Assembly (NCBI GenBank): GCA_001803205.1
Contig: MHBE01000064.1
Location: 1 to 48,663 of the forward strand
Length of the DNA stretch: 48,663 nucleotides
DNA from: Lentisphaerae bacterium GWF2_38_69
Lineage (GTDB): Bacteria > Verrucomicrobiota > Lentisphaeria > Victivallales > GWF2-38-69
Direction of reading: 5' to 3'
Below, piece by piece: positions 16,405 to 26,445 of this stretch. The first letter of the stretch is position 1; every line of letters starts with the position of its first letter. Made by a program: the position numbers and the translations under genes. Below the pieces are notes generated by a model, which saw nothing but the letters and a program-made list of their open reading frames with translations, did not search any database and was not told the DNA's origin.

Positions 16405-18465
16405 ATGTCAAAACATCCAAAACTAAAACAATCCATTCTGAATAAAGAACTTTTGCTGACTGCAATAAAAGATTCTTTCAAAAAGCTTAGTCCGATAGCA
16501 TTGTTCAAGAGTAACCCTGTGATGTTTGCTGTCGAAACAATATGCTTTTTCAGTACTGGAGTTCTCATTGCGGGATTATTTGTATCTCAGAAAGAAAGTA
16601 CCGGATTTGTTTTACAGATAACCATTTGGCTTTGGTTCACTGTCCTTTTTGCAAATTTCTCTGAAGCCGTTGCGGAAGGAAAGGGGAAAGCTCAGGCAGA
16701 ATCGCTCAAAAAGGCAAAGAGTAATATAAAGGCCAAGCTCCTTAAAGCACAAAATGAAACTAAATATGTAATGGTTGAACCTTCCAAGCTTGGAATCGGT
16801 TCAATTGTACTTGCGGAAACTGGCGATTTTATACCTGCAGATGGCGATGTGATCGAAGGAATGGCTTCAATTGATGAATCTGCTATTACAGGTGAATCTG
16901 AACCTGCTATAAGAGAAAGCGGAGGCGATAGATGCGCCGTTACTGCCGGTACAAGGGTAATTTCTGATTGGGTGAAAATAAAAATAACCTCAGGTCCCGG
17001 CGAAAGTTTTATTGATAAAATGATAAAGTTAGTTGAAGGCGCTCAGCGGAAAAAAACACCTAATGAGCTTGCTCTTAACATTCTTCTTTTTGGCTTTACA
17101 CTTATTTTTATTGTCGTTTGCTGTGCTGTAGAAGGTTTTGCCTATTTTACGGGATTTAATATTCCAGTATTGTTTATAATGGCGCTATTTATTACTCTTA
17201 TCCCTACAACTATAGCAGGTTTGCTTTCAGCTATAGGAATATCGGGAATGGACAGGCTTCTCCAGGCCAATATACTGGCAAAATCAGGCAGGGCTGTCGA
17301 AGCTGCAGGTGACATTGATACACTGCTACTTGATAAGACCGGTACAATTACTATCGGAAATAGGTTTGCCAGCGAATTTGTCCCTGTTAAAGGAGTGGAA
17401 GTCAAAACGCTTGCTGAAGCATCACTTCTTTCTTCTTTAAGTGATGAAACGCCAGAAGGCCGCTCCATTGTCTCGCTTGCTATCGAAAAGCATAACTTAA
17501 AGAAAGAAGCCTATAATATAACCGATGCCGAATTTATTCCATTCTCTGCATATACAAGGATAAGCGGGATAAACTATAAGGATTCGGAAATCCGTAAAGG
17601 CGCTGTAGAATCTATCAAGAGCCTTGCGAAAAATGCAGGTGTCGAAATTCCTTCTGACCTTGACACGATAGTCAAAGAAATCTCTATGAAAGGAGGTACT
17701 CCTTTAGCTGTTTTAAAGAACAACAAACCTCTGGGAGCCATATATCTCAAAGATGTAATTAAGCCTGGCATAAGAGATAGATTTACCGAACTCAGAAAAA
17801 TGGGAATAAAAACTGTCATGATTACAGGGGACAACGAACTTACCGCAGCAGCTATTGCAGCAGAAGCAGGAGTGGATGACTATGTCTCTCAGGCTACCCC
17901 TGAACAGAAACTAGAATATATCAGAAAAGAACAATTTGAAGGAAAAATGGTTGCCATGTGCGGAGACGGCACCAATGACGCACCAGCTCTTGCGCAGTCA
18001 GATGTTGGAGTAGCTATGGCAACTGGCACAACCGCAGCAAGAGAAGCTGGAAATATGGTTGACCTGGACTCAGATCCTACTAAACTTATAGAAGTGGTTA
18101 AAATAGGCAAACAGCTTCTGATAACAAGAGGATCGCTGACAACTTTCAGCATAACGAACGATCTGGCTAAGTACTTTGCTATTATTCCTGCTCTCTTTGC
18201 CGCTTCTTATCCCGGTTTGCAGGCGCTTAATATCATGCATCTTCATTCACCTCAAAGTGCTATTCTTTCGGCAATAATATTCAATGCATTAATTATTGTC
18301 TTTCTTATTCCAATGGCGTTAAAAGGAGTTAAATACAAACCTATCACTGCAGCGGCAGCTCTGAGGAAGAATCTTTTGATCTACGGAGTAGGTGGAATAA
18401 TAGTTCCTTTTGCGGGAGTTAAGCTTATTGACCTTATAATCTGTTTTACGGGGCTGGTAAGTTAA
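16405..18465 (+). CDS. kdpB: K+-transporting ATPase subunit B (P-type ATPase)
   Basis: Catalytic P-type ATPase subunit of KdpFABC, 686 residues. The actuator motif TGES (in ITGESEPA), phosphorylation motif DKTGTIT (Asp near residue 310), and hinge motif [11 protein letters not shown] are intact, as is the KdpB-type motif [15 protein letters not shown] near the C-terminus. Seven membrane segments are expected. Placed between kdpA (9-nt gap) and kdpC (18-nt gap). Confidence 0.97.
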   Translation: MSKHPKLKQSILNKELLLTAIKDSFKKLSPIALFKSNPVMFAVETICFFSTGVLIAGLFVSQKESTGFVLQITIWLWFTVLFANFSEAVAEGKGKAQAESLKKAKSNIKAKLLKAQNETKYVMVEPSKLGIGSIVLAETGDFIPADGDVIEGMASIDESAITGESEPAIRESGGDRCAVTAGTRVISDWVKIKITSGPGESFIDKMIKLVEGAQRKKTPNELALNILLFGFTLIFIVVCCAVEGFAYFTGFNIPVLFIMALFITLIPTTIAGLLSAIGISGMDRLLQANILAKSGRAVEAAGDIDTLLLDKTGTITIGNRFASEFVPVKGVEVKTLAEASLLSSLSDETPEGRSIVSLAIEKHNLKKEAYNITDAEFIPFSAYTRISGINYKDSEIRKGAVESIKSLAKNAGVEIPSDLDTIVKEISMKGGTPLAVLKNNKPLGAIYLKDVIKPGIRDRFTELRKMGIKTVMITGDNELTAAAIAAEAGVDDYVSQATPEQKLEYIRKEQFEGKMVAMCGDGTNDAPALAQSDVGVAMATGTTAAREAGNMVDLDSDPTKLIEVVKIGKQLLITRGSLTTFSITNDLAKYFAIIPALFAASYPGLQALNIMHLHSPQSAILSAIIFNALIIVFLIPMALKGVKYKPITAAAALRKNLLIYGVGGIIVPFAGVKLIDLIICFTGLVS

Positions 18466-18483
18466 ATAAGGATATAGAAAGTT

Positions 18484-19053
18484 ATGATAAAAAGCATGCT
18501 AAGATCATTTGTTTTACTGATATTTTTCACTCTACTGCTTGGGATTTTTTATCCTTTGGTTCTCTCTGGAATTGGGAAATTGTTGTTTCCTAAACAGGCA
18601 AATGGATCGTTAGTAGAAAAAAACGGAATAGTGATCGGGTCAAGCCTTATTGCTCAGGATTTTGTTCAGGACATACATTTTCATGGCCGCCCGACTCTTT
18701 CTGATGCTTCCAACGCGCCATTAAGCAAGGCTATGTTTGACAGATTTGCAGAAAGGATCAATACTCTTCAGAATTACAATTTTAAACAAGGAAAAGGCGT
18801 TCCAGTGGAGCTGATAATGGACTCCGGTAGTACTGTCGATCCTGATATTTCTCCGGAAGGCGCTTATTTTCAGATATCAAGAATTTCAAAGGCCACAGGA
18901 ATTTCAGAGGATAAATTACAAAAAATGATAGATTTTTATACAAAAAATAGTTTCATTAATCTTTATGGACAGAAAAGAGTCAATGTCCTGACTTTAAACC
19001 TGGAAATAAATTCTTATTTAAATGCCATTGAACGATTACAACCTAAGAGATGA
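18484..19053 (+). CDS. kdpC: K+-transporting ATPase subunit C
   Basis: Accessory subunit with one N-terminal transmembrane helix (about residues 8-30) and a periplasmic domain; 189 residues. Family motifs are present: GSSLIAQDF, FHGRPTLSDASNAP, and the ISPEGAYFQISRIS segment. The last 32 nt overlap the kdpD start, so pump and sensor are translationally coupled. Confidence 0.95.
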   Translation: MIKSMLRSFVLLIFFTLLLGIFYPLVLSGIGKLLFPKQANGSLVEKNGIVIGSSLIAQDFVQDIHFHGRPTLSDASNAPLSKAMFDRFAERINTLQNYNFKQGKGVPVELIMDSGSTVDPDISPEGAYFQISRISKATGISEDKLQKMIDFYTKNSFINLYGQKRVNVLTLNLEINSYLNAIERLQPKR

Positions 19054-21043
19054 CGAGAGGCCTGATCCTGATAAACTGCTTGAAGCCATAGAGCGGCAGC
19101 ATGCTGTTGCCGAGAAAGGAAAACTAAAAATTTTTCTTGGTGCGGCACCGGGAGTTGGAAAGACCTTTGCCATGCTTGAAGCTGCACATGCCGCTCTGGA
19201 AAATAAAGTTGACCTTATAGTCGGCGTCATCGAAACCCATGGTAGAATAGAAACAGAGAGGCTCATTGACGGCCTTCCTCTGGCTCCTCTAAAGGAAATT
19301 CTTTATAACTCAAAAGTTTTTAAAGAATTAAACTTAGAATGGATTATTGAGAAAAAACCTCAGCTTGTTCTGGTAGATGAGCTTCCCCATAGAAATGCCC
19401 CTGGATCTGCCAATTCCATGCGCTATCAGGATATTATTTATATTCTCGACGCAGGAATAGATGTTTACACAACAGTGAATGTTCAACACCTTGAAAGCCT
19501 GAACGACGAAATTTATCAGATAACTGGTATTAGAGTAAAATCAACTGTTCCAGATTCAATTTTTGAAATAGCCCATGAAACAGTAGTTATAGATATTACT
19601 CCTGAAGAGCTAATTGAGAGGCTTAAGGAAGGCAAGGTTTATATTCCTGAGAGAGCTGATCATGCGCTTAATAATTTCTTCACTTCTACTAACATCTCCG
19701 CACTCAGAGCGAAAGCTATGAGTGTTGCGGCCAAGAGCATTTCCAGAAAGATTATTTCGTATAAACAAACAGCAGGAATCACTGATCCCTGGGCAGTGAT
19801 TGACAATGTAATTGTCTGCATAACCGACAATTCTTTTACCCCTAGCCTTATTAGAGCGGCCAAACGAATATCAACTGCGACTAATGGAAAACTTTTTGCA
19901 GTACATATCGAATCGCCATTTCAGAAAGGATCCAAAGAGAGCAATTTGAGAATATTGAATCACAAAAGATATGCCGAGTATATGGGTGCTGAAGTATCAA
20001 CTATTTCTTCTCCCAATATAGCTAAAGCAATTGTTGAAATTGCTCAGGAAAAAAATATTCGACATATAATCTTAAGTAAATCGATAAGATCCAGATTGGG
20101 CGATTTCATTTTCGGCTCAGTTGTCAATGATGTGATAAGATCCAGTGGTAAAATCAATGTCCATGTTTTGAGCGAAAGACCCCTGGAAGAAAGGACACAT
20201 CCAGCCAAAAGGCTTGTAATGAAATACATTAATCTCAAATCGGCATTTGCTCCTATTCCTCTTTTGAATTCAGCTTTAATGACCCTTGTAGCTATAATAA
20301 TATCAGTAATCTTAAGAGAATTTTACATAGGCGACCATTCTACTGCTATTCTTATTTTCCTTCTGCCATGCATATTTACAGCATATAAATACGGTTTTTA
20401 TCCTTCCACTGTAGCTATTATATTTAATATGCTTGTATATGAGTTTTTCTTCGTAGAACCTGTTTTAAGTTTTTCTGTTCATAAATCCACAGGCTTAATC
20501 TCTATGCTGATATTTCTTTTTGTAAACTTCATAATCTCTAGACTGACTTATATTCTTAAGGAACAGCTTAGAACTATATCAATTAAAGAGAAAGCCAGCA
20601 CGAAATTATTTATTTTTACAAAAATGATTGCTGGAGCCCAGAATCTTGATTCTCTGGTAGCTCTGATAACGGGGGGGATCAAAGATACATGCACTATTGA
20701 TACCGCGCTTTTTATTAATAGAGATGAAACCATAGACTTTGTCGGGAGCTGTCCTGACGGCGTACATTTCGAAGTAAAGGATATGGCAGCTCTGAACTGG
20801 GCATGGAAATACAAGTCTACCAGCGGATCGTGCACAAATACTTTAAATACTTCCGCATGGCTTTTCTACCCAATGAGAACATATGATTATTTCCCTGGTA
20901 TTATGGCAGTTAAACTTGATGGCAAAGCTTCATTTCTTGAGCCTGATAATTATGACCTTTTTCAATCTCTTGTCGATCAATCTGCAGTTGCAGTTTCTAG
21001 AATGCTGCTATTAAAGCAAAAAACTTTATCAAATATGAAATAA
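19022..21043 (+). CDS. kdpD: KdpD-like K+ sensor lacking the histidine kinase domain
   Basis: A 673-residue KdpD, against about 890 in E. coli. Order: KdpD N-terminal domain with Walker A GAAPGVGKT (about residues 39-47) and the VDELPHRNAPGS segment; universal-stress-protein domain (about 250-375); DUF4118 domain with four close membrane helices (about 405-500); and a GAF-like domain (about 520-665). The protein ends exactly where HisKA and HATPase should begin. No kinase fragment is seen in any frame downstream, and no kdpE follows. It starts inside kdpC (32-nt overlap). Short kinase-less KdpD forms are known in some cyanobacteria, but those are usually shorter. It may sense K+ or c-di-AMP (via Usp) and act on the pump or another kinase. 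Confidence 0.9.
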   Translation: MPLNDYNLRDDERPDPDKLLEAIERQHAVAEKGKLKIFLGAAPGVGKTFAMLEAAHAALENKVDLIVGVIETHGRIETERLIDGLPLAPLKEILYNSKVFKELNLEWIIEKKPQLVLVDELPHRNAPGSANSMRYQDIIYILDAGIDVYTTVNVQHLESLNDEIYQITGIRVKSTVPDSIFEIAHETVVIDITPEELIERLKEGKVYIPERADHALNNFFTSTNISALRAKAMSVAAKSISRKIISYKQTAGITDPWAVIDNVIVCITDNSFTPSLIRAAKRISTATNGKLFAVHIESPFQKGSKESNLRILNHKRYAEYMGAEVSTISSPNIAKAIVEIAQEKNIRHIILSKSIRSRLGDFIFGSVVNDVIRSSGKINVHVLSERPLEERTHPAKRLVMKYINLKSAFAPIPLLNSALMTLVAIIISVILREFYIGDHSTAILIFLLPCIFTAYKYGFYPSTVAIIFNMLVYEFFFVEPVLSFSVHKSTGLISMLIFLFVNFIISRLTYILKEQLRTISIKEKASTKLFIFTKMIAGAQNLDSLVALITGGIKDTCTIDTALFINRDETIDFVGSCPDGVHFEVKDMAALNWAWKYKSTSGSCTNTLNTSAWLFYPMRTYDYFPGIMAVKLDGKASFLEPDNYDLFQSLVDQSAVAVSRMLLLKQKTLSNMK

Positions 21044-21123
21044 TATTATATTTAGGGCTTTAAATAAATCCTTGTTTAAACTAGGATTATTGGTGTTAAA
21101 TTTTTTTAAAAAAGACATTAATT

Positions 21124-22248
21124 ATGCTGCAAATAAGAGAAATAACTTCTGATAAAGAGTTGGACATTTTTGTAAACTTCCCTTTGGAATTGTACAAAGA
21201 TAATGAATATTTCGTACCCCCCATTCTCTCTGACGAGATCAAGACTTTAAGAAAAGATAAAAACCCTTCTTTTGAATTTTGTGAAGCAAGATATTGGATG
21301 GCGTATAAAGATGGCAAAATCGTAGGACGAATAGCCGGGATACTTAATAGCAAGGCAAATGAAGCATGGAAACAGAATAACTTGCGCTTCGGATGGGTGG
21401 ACTTTATAGACGACATGGAAGTTTCAGGAGCTCTTTTCGGCGAAGTGGAAAAATGGGCTAGAGAAAAAGGGTTAACTCATATTGAAGGGCCTATGGGATT
21501 TTGTGATCTTGATAAGGAAGGTATGCTTGTGGAAGGGTTTGATAAGCTTTCCATGATGCATTCGTATTATAACTATCCTTACTACCCTGAACATGTTGAG
21601 AAATTAGGCTATGTAAAAGATGTCGATTGGATAGAGTTGGAAAAAAAGAACCTCAGCTTCCCTAAAACATTAAAGCGAATAATAAATATTTATGAAAAGA
21701 AATTTCATGGATATGAAGCAATAGATATAAAAAGTTCAAAAGATGTTACAAAATACAAACCTCAGATAGTTGAGCTTTTAAATAGTTCCTATGAACATAT
21801 TCACGGGTATATTCCAATTAATGAGAAGATTTTTGACCATTACTTCAAAGACATGTTTAATCATACCAATCTCGATTATGTGACAGTTATTAAGGATGCT
21901 GACAATACCATAGTAGGATTTGGTTTAGCTATGCCTCTATTGTCAAAAGCTCTTAGAGCCACAAAAGGCCATTTGTTCCCATTTGGATTTGTCAGAGTTC
22001 TGAGAGCATTCAAAAAAAATGATCATGTAACTTTACTTCTGATAGCGGTACGTCCCAATCTGCAATTCAAAGGAATTCCTTTGCTTATTATTGACAAGAT
22101 CAATTCCAATTTTCTGAAGAATGGAGTAAAAACCGTACAAGTCAGCCATATGCTTGAAACCAATATCAATGTACTGCACTTATGGACAAAACACTTCAAT
22201 GCGCAGCAAAACAAAAGAAGACGCGCTTATATTAAAAAAATAGACTAA
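21124..22248 (+). CDS. GNAT-like N-acetyltransferase (YghO-related), copy 1
   Basis: A 374-residue protein resembling the poorly characterised YghO-like branch of GNAT acyltransferases. The N-terminal half has FPLELYKDNEYFVPP, a GRIAGILN strand and the strongly conserved HIEGPMGFCDLDKEGMLVEG; the C-terminal half carries a second GNAT-like region (DNTIVGFGLAMPLLSKAL, QFKGIPLLIID) and a basic KRRRAYIKK tail. There is no clear ribosome site. The next gene encodes a paralogue of identical length. Substrate and acyl donor are unknown. Confidence 0.75.
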   Translation: MLQIREITSDKELDIFVNFPLELYKDNEYFVPPILSDEIKTLRKDKNPSFEFCEARYWMAYKDGKIVGRIAGILNSKANEAWKQNNLRFGWVDFIDDMEVSGALFGEVEKWAREKGLTHIEGPMGFCDLDKEGMLVEGFDKLSMMHSYYNYPYYPEHVEKLGYVKDVDWIELEKKNLSFPKTLKRIINIYEKKFHGYEAIDIKSSKDVTKYKPQIVELLNSSYEHIHGYIPINEKIFDHYFKDMFNHTNLDYVTVIKDADNTIVGFGLAMPLLSKALRATKGHLFPFGFVRVLRAFKKNDHVTLLLIAVRPNLQFKGIPLLIIDKINSNFLKNGVKTVQVSHMLETNINVLHLWTKHFNAQQNKRRRAYIKKID

Positions 22249-22293
22249 TTCTTCTCTTCTGGGTAAAAATGCTGATTATATTTATATGAATAT

Positions 22294-22322
22294 TTGCCAG
22301 AATCTAATGACAATGCAATAAT
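22294..22322 (+). promoter_or_regulatory. Candidate sigma-70 promoter of GNAT copy 2
   Basis: TTGCCA at 22294-22299 and AATAAT at 22317-22322 are separated by 17 nt, about 60 nt before the start of the second GNAT gene. This suggests that the second copy can be transcribed on its own. Confidence 0.4.
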
Positions 22323-22382
22323 TATGTGCGGGATATAAAAATATAGATTTTTTCTTATACGATAAACTTAGACAGCAATACT

Positions 22383-23507
22383 ATGATAGAAGTTAAAGAA
22401 GTAAAAAATAAGAAAGATATAAAAGCATTTGTTGAATTTCCACTCGAACTCTACGAGGGCAATGAATACTTCGTTCCGCCTATTCTACGGGATGAAATCA
22501 ACACACTTAGAAAAGATAAAAATCCCTGCTTTGAATTTTGCGAAGCTAAATATTGGATGGCCTCAAGAGACGGCAAAACAGTAGGCCGCATAGCCGGAAT
22601 CCTAAATCATGGCGCCAACGAAGCCTGGAACCACAAACGCATGCGCTTCGGATGGGTTGACTTTATTGATGATATTGAAGTTACCAGGGAATTGTTTAAG
22701 CAGGTAGAGAACTGGGCAAGAGAAACTGGCATGACTCATATTGAAGGACCGATGGGATTTTGTGATATAGACAAGGAAGGGATGCTTGTAGAAGGCTTTG
22801 AAGAACTTTCTTTAATGTCTTCTTATTACAACTATCCTTACTATATAAGACATATGGAACAGCTTGGTTATGTCAAAGATGTTGATTGGGTGGAATATAC
22901 AGGAACCAATTTGGATTTTCCCCAAGAAATGAATCGATTGTTCCAGATTAGTAAAAAGAGGCTTCGCGGATACTCCCCTGTGCCAATAGACACTCATAAA
23001 GACATAAATAAATACAAATCAGAAATTGTTACACTGCTAAATCGTGCTTTTAAACCCATACATGGCTATGTTCCTATCAATGAAAGGATATTTGATCATT
23101 ATTTTAAAGAGCTCTTCTATTATACTAATCTGGATTATGTAAGTTTGGTTAAGGATCCGGATGGAAAGATTGTCGGATTCGGATTAGCCATGCCTATTCT
23201 ATCAAAAGCAGTAAAGGCATCAAATGGAAAATTATTCCCTACAGGATATTTTACTATTAAAAAAGCTTTCAAAAAAAATGATTCTATAGTAATGATTCTG
23301 GTAGCTGTTTATCCAGAACTTCAGTCAAAAGGAATTCCTCTTCTTATTATAGATAATGTTAATTCCAAACTCCTGAAAAATGGAATAACACATGTGGAAA
23401 CCAGCCATATGCTGGAGGACAATGAGGCTGTATTAGAACTCTGGAGACACTTCAAAACTAGAAAACAGCACAAAAGAAGACGCAGTTTCATAAAACCGGT
23501 ATTTTAA
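22383..23507 (+). CDS. GNAT-like N-acetyltransferase (YghO-related), copy 2
   Basis: Paralogue of the gene at 21124, also 374 residues and colinear along its whole length. Shared blocks include FPLELYEGNEYFVPPI, FGWVDFIDDIEV, HIEGPMGFCD, HYFKELFYYTNLDYV and a C-terminal KRRRSFIKP. The centre (TNLDFPQEMNRLFQISKKRL) differs most from copy 1. This indicates a tandem duplication followed by divergence, with both copies intact. It ends 15 nt before the convergent metW stop. Function unknown. Confidence 0.75.
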   Translation: MIEVKEVKNKKDIKAFVEFPLELYEGNEYFVPPILRDEINTLRKDKNPCFEFCEAKYWMASRDGKTVGRIAGILNHGANEAWNHKRMRFGWVDFIDDIEVTRELFKQVENWARETGMTHIEGPMGFCDIDKEGMLVEGFEELSLMSSYYNYPYYIRHMEQLGYVKDVDWVEYTGTNLDFPQEMNRLFQISKKRLRGYSPVPIDTHKDINKYKSEIVTLLNRAFKPIHGYVPINERIFDHYFKELFYYTNLDYVSLVKDPDGKIVGFGLAMPILSKAVKASNGKLFPTGYFTIKKAFKKNDSIVMILVAVYPELQSKGIPLLIIDNVNSKLLKNGITHVETSHMLEDNEAVLELWRHFKTRKQHKRRRSFIKPVF

Positions 23508-23522
23508 ATCGAAATAATATTC

Positions 23523-24137
23523 CTACTTCTCTTCAATCATAAACACACAAGTTATCGCGAATAGATTAGGCCAATATTCAGAAACTGTTTTAAGCTTTTT
23601 ATTTGCGGAAATCTGTTTAATGATTTTGAGGCCAATGCTATCGCAGAGAGTTCTGAAGTCATTGATTGTGCCAAGGTGGATATTTGGAGTATTATACCAT
23701 TGGTATGGAAGAGATTTTGTAACAGGCATTTTTCCGCAAAACATAAGCTGGAGTCTTGCCTTATAAAAACCAAAGTTAATGAAGCTGACTAGAACTTTTT
23801 TGCCTACTCTTGCCATTTCTTTGAGCAGATCGTCTGCCTTGTCAACGGATTGAAGCGTTTGGCTCAGAATCGCGTAATCGAAAGTTTTATCTTTAATTTC
23901 TGAAAGGCCGTTATTCAGATTGTCATGAACTACTGAAACGCCTTTTTTTACGCATTCTATTATCATATCCTGATAAAGCTCTATTCCTGAGCCTGTCACT
24001 CCTTTTGCTTTTGTCAGATAGTCCAAGAGAGATCCATCTCCGCATCCCAAGTCTATTACTTTAGAATTTTTCTCAATAAGTTCAGCTATTATACTTAGGT
24101 CAGGGCGTTCTGTGAATATTTGGTAATTGTTATGCAT
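23523..24137 (-). CDS. metW: Methionine biosynthesis protein MetW
   Basis: A 204-residue SAM-dependent-methyltransferase-fold protein. Motif I is VIDLGCGDGSLLDYL (about residues 28-42), followed by the MetW-typical VVHDNLNNGLSEIKDKTFDYAI region and the PYQWYNTPNIHLGTINDF segment. In bacteria with metX-metW pairs, MetW is needed for or activates homoserine acylation by MetX. It overlaps metX by 8 nt, so the two are translationally coupled. Confidence 0.92.
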   Translation of the reverse strand: MHNNYQIFTERPDLSIIAELIEKNSKVIDLGCGDGSLLDYLTKAKGVTGSGIELYQDMIIECVKKGVSVVHDNLNNGLSEIKDKTFDYAILSQTLQSVDKADDLLKEMARVGKKVLVSFINFGFYKARLQLMFCGKMPVTKSLPYQWYNTPNIHLGTINDFRTLCDSIGLKIIKQISANKKLKTVSEYWPNLFAITCVFMIEEK

Positions 24138-25281
24138 TTTTTTGAACCCTTTCGTGAACGCTGCTTAAAAAGTCTGAAATTAAGGTTCCAAGAGTTTCTA
24201 CCTCTAAAAGAAATGCGTCATGCCCATATTGTGAATCAATATTGCAGTAAACAACATCCTTATTGTTCGTACGGAGGGCTTTGACTATATCTTTTGAATT
24301 CTGCGGGGAAAAGAGCCAATCACTTGAAAATGACACTACCAGAAATCTGGATTTGACTTTTGCAAGGCATTCGGTAAGGTTCCCTTTCGTTTTTGCCGCC
24401 AGGTCAAAATAGTCCATAGCCCTGGTAATATAAAGGTAGCAGTTGGCATCAAAGCGTTCTACAAATCTCTGTCCCTGATATTCGAGATAGCTTTCGACCT
24501 CAAAGTTTTTGGAAAAATCATAACTGTAATTGTCTTTCTCTCTGAGTTTGCGGCCGAATTTTGTATTCATTGATTCATCGGAAAGATATGTTATATGAGC
24601 AAGCATCCTTGCTATCGCCAGTCCATGTTCGGGAAGTTCGTTTTCATAATTACCCTGTGTCTTTACCCAGACTGGATCTTTCATTATAGCATCACGACCT
24701 ACCCAGTCAAAAGCAATAGATTGAGATGAGAGTCTCGCGCAAGTGGCTATAGCGCTTATGCTCTCAACCTTGTCTGGATAATCTATTGCCCATTGCAGTG
24801 CTTGCATCCCTCCCATTGAACCTCCAACAACATTCAGCCATTTTGGTATGGAAAGATATTCCATTAATCTATGCTGTGCTCTGACCATATCAGGAATTGT
24901 TATTGCCGGAAAATCCAGATTATATTTTTTGCCCGTTTTAGGATTTATTGAACGGGGGCCGGTCGAACCTGAACATCCGCCAATACAATTGCTGCATACA
25001 ATAAAATATTTATTGGTGTCAAAAGGTTTATCAGGTCCAATCATTTCATCCCACCAACCGGGCTTTGTATCAGTATCAGAATGATAGCCGGCCGCATGGG
25101 CATTGCCGCTGAGAGCATGGATAATCAGGATAGCGTTAGTCTTTGAATTATTGAGGGTGCCATAGGTTTCGTAGCGAATTGTAACAGGTGATAATTTTTT
25201 ACCACAATCCAACCTTAAAGCTTCGCTTTCATCTGTTCCGAAAGTATAATCGAAATATTTTACTATTCCTACGCTGCCCAT
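24130..25281 (-). CDS. metX: Homoserine O-acyltransferase MetX
   Basis: Alpha/beta-hydrolase-fold enzyme acylating homoserine in methionine synthesis; 383 residues. It has the MetX signature GPRSINPKTGKKYNLDFP, the nucleophile elbow GGSMGG (Ser near residue 154), and the acid and base in SSDWLFSP and YGHDAFL. Whether it uses acetyl-CoA or succinyl-CoA cannot be told by eye. It lies between an RdgC-like gene (34-nt gap) and metW (8-nt overlap). I see no SAM riboswitch in the short gap upstream. Confidence 0.95.
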   Translation of the reverse strand: MGSVGIVKYFDYTFGTDESEALRLDCGKKLSPVTIRYETYGTLNNSKTNAILIIHALSGNAHAAGYHSDTDTKPGWWDEMIGPDKPFDTNKYFIVCSNCIGGCSGSTGPRSINPKTGKKYNLDFPAITIPDMVRAQHRLMEYLSIPKWLNVVGGSMGGMQALQWAIDYPDKVESISAIATCARLSSQSIAFDWVGRDAIMKDPVWVKTQGNYENELPEHGLAIARMLAHITYLSDESMNTKFGRKLREKDNYSYDFSKNFEVESYLEYQGQRFVERFDANCYLYITRAMDYFDLAAKTKGNLTECLAKVKSRFLVVSFSSDWLFSPQNSKDIVKALRTNNKDVVYCNIDSQYGHDAFLLEVETLGTLISDFLSSVHERVQKNA

Positions 25282-25315
25282 AGTTCAAAATCCATCATTC
25301 AAAATTTAGAATTTC

Positions 25316-26398
25316 TTACAATGACTCTCTTTTTTCAATCCACATTTTTATATCTTCAATTCTATCCTGCCAGGTTTTCGATTTTGCTTCTTCTATGAAT
25401 TTTGAAAACAAGGCTTTAAATACTATTTTAAAAGTCTGAAGATAATCAATCCTTTCTGCAAAACGGCTGTTATGCTCCATCTCTTCGCCCTGAGGTAAAG
25501 TTAGAGAACCGAAAGTAAAACTGTCAGCATCGAATGAAGCACTCCATGTTTCTTCATCTTTAGCAAATACAATTTTTGCCTTCTTAAGTTTTTTGCCGAC
25601 GCAAAGCGAAGCTCTCGCTTCAGCGCTCCTTAAAGGATTTCCTTTCTTGACTACTGATTCAATCGCGCCGTCCCCATCTGCTATAAATGTGAGAGGTCCG
25701 TCAATCATGAAAGAAAAGCTTCCAAGATTCTTTACATCTATTTCGCCGCCTTCTTTTTCACTGAAAAACCATAGCCAGGTAAGAAAGTCTCTGCCGGGAA
25801 TCATTTCATCATCGATATTTGGAAAAAGTTTCATGCCTGAATAATGCGAAGGATTAAGTTTTTCTTCAATCATAAATTCTTCAGCAGTAAGCTCAATAGG
25901 TATTATCTTTACTGTTTTTTCAAATAAAGCCAGAAAATTATCTATCTGAGCTCTGGATGTAGCTCCAAGGTAGATGCTATTATCTCGTTTATCAATTACA
26001 AAAGGTATTCCTGAGATTGTAGGAACCATTTGATTTAACCATTTTTCCTCTACAGATTCCTTAATTTCCTTCTTAACTTTTTTGGGTATATCTGCCGTGC
26101 CTGTAGCTTTCATATAAACAAGTTCTTCCATCTTTATTCCTGCTTTAAGCAATTGAGCAGGAATCTTTCTTTGAGCAGTCCGAAGATAAAGGTATATATG
26201 ACCTCCAAGTATTGCAGTTTCTTCTTCAATCTGTCTTTCCAGAAGGTGTCTGCCGCTTACCCAGCCTGTTTGAGGTTCATTTTTTACTTCATCGAGTTTT
26301 CCTGCGCAATGGCGATTGAATGATTCAAGCGCATCCTCAGGCAGATCTGCTGGCAGTTTTAAAAATTTTACTGAAAAACTTCCTCTTTCAAATGGCAT
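25316..26398 (-). CDS. RdgC-like protein
   Basis: A 360-residue protein without membrane segments or a signal peptide. Its layout resembles RdgC, the ring-shaped DNA-binding protein that limits RecA: an early TGWVSGRH segment, then an ILGGHIYLYLRTAQRKIP stretch like the RdgC 'R-x-E/K-K-x-I/L-P' region, a Lys-rich middle, and a conserved FVIDKRDNSIYLGATSRAQID part. It is longer than E. coli RdgC (about 300). It is 47 nt downstream of rph and 34 nt upstream of metX. Assignment to RdgC is by pattern only; it could be a separate uncharacterised family. Confidence 0.5.
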   Translation of the reverse strand: MPFERGSFSVKFLKLPADLPEDALESFNRHCAGKLDEVKNEPQTGWVSGRHLLERQIEEETAILGGHIYLYLRTAQRKIPAQLLKAGIKMEELVYMKATGTADIPKKVKKEIKESVEEKWLNQMVPTISGIPFVIDKRDNSIYLGATSRAQIDNFLALFEKTVKIIPIELTAEEFMIEEKLNPSHYSGMKLFPNIDDEMIPGRDFLTWLWFFSEKEGGEIDVKNLGSFSFMIDGPLTFIADGDGAIESVVKKGNPLRSAEARASLCVGKKLKKAKIVFAKDEETWSASFDADSFTFGSLTLPQGEEMEHNSRFAERIDYLQTFKIVFKALFSKFIEEAKSKTWQDRIEDIKMWIEKRESL

Positions 26399-26445
26399 AA
26401 TAAGTTCTCTTAAATTAGTTGATAGTTGTTAGTTTAAGCTAAGAC

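Noticed and set aside
15711-16568. 285-codon minus-strand open frame
   Set aside because: It lies wholly opposite kdpA and kdpB, which have complete family motifs; it is a shadow frame.
21044-21123. Missing kinase part of KdpD as a frameshifted fragment
   Set aside because: The three plus-strand frames after 21043 show no H-box or ATPase motif before the next gene begins.
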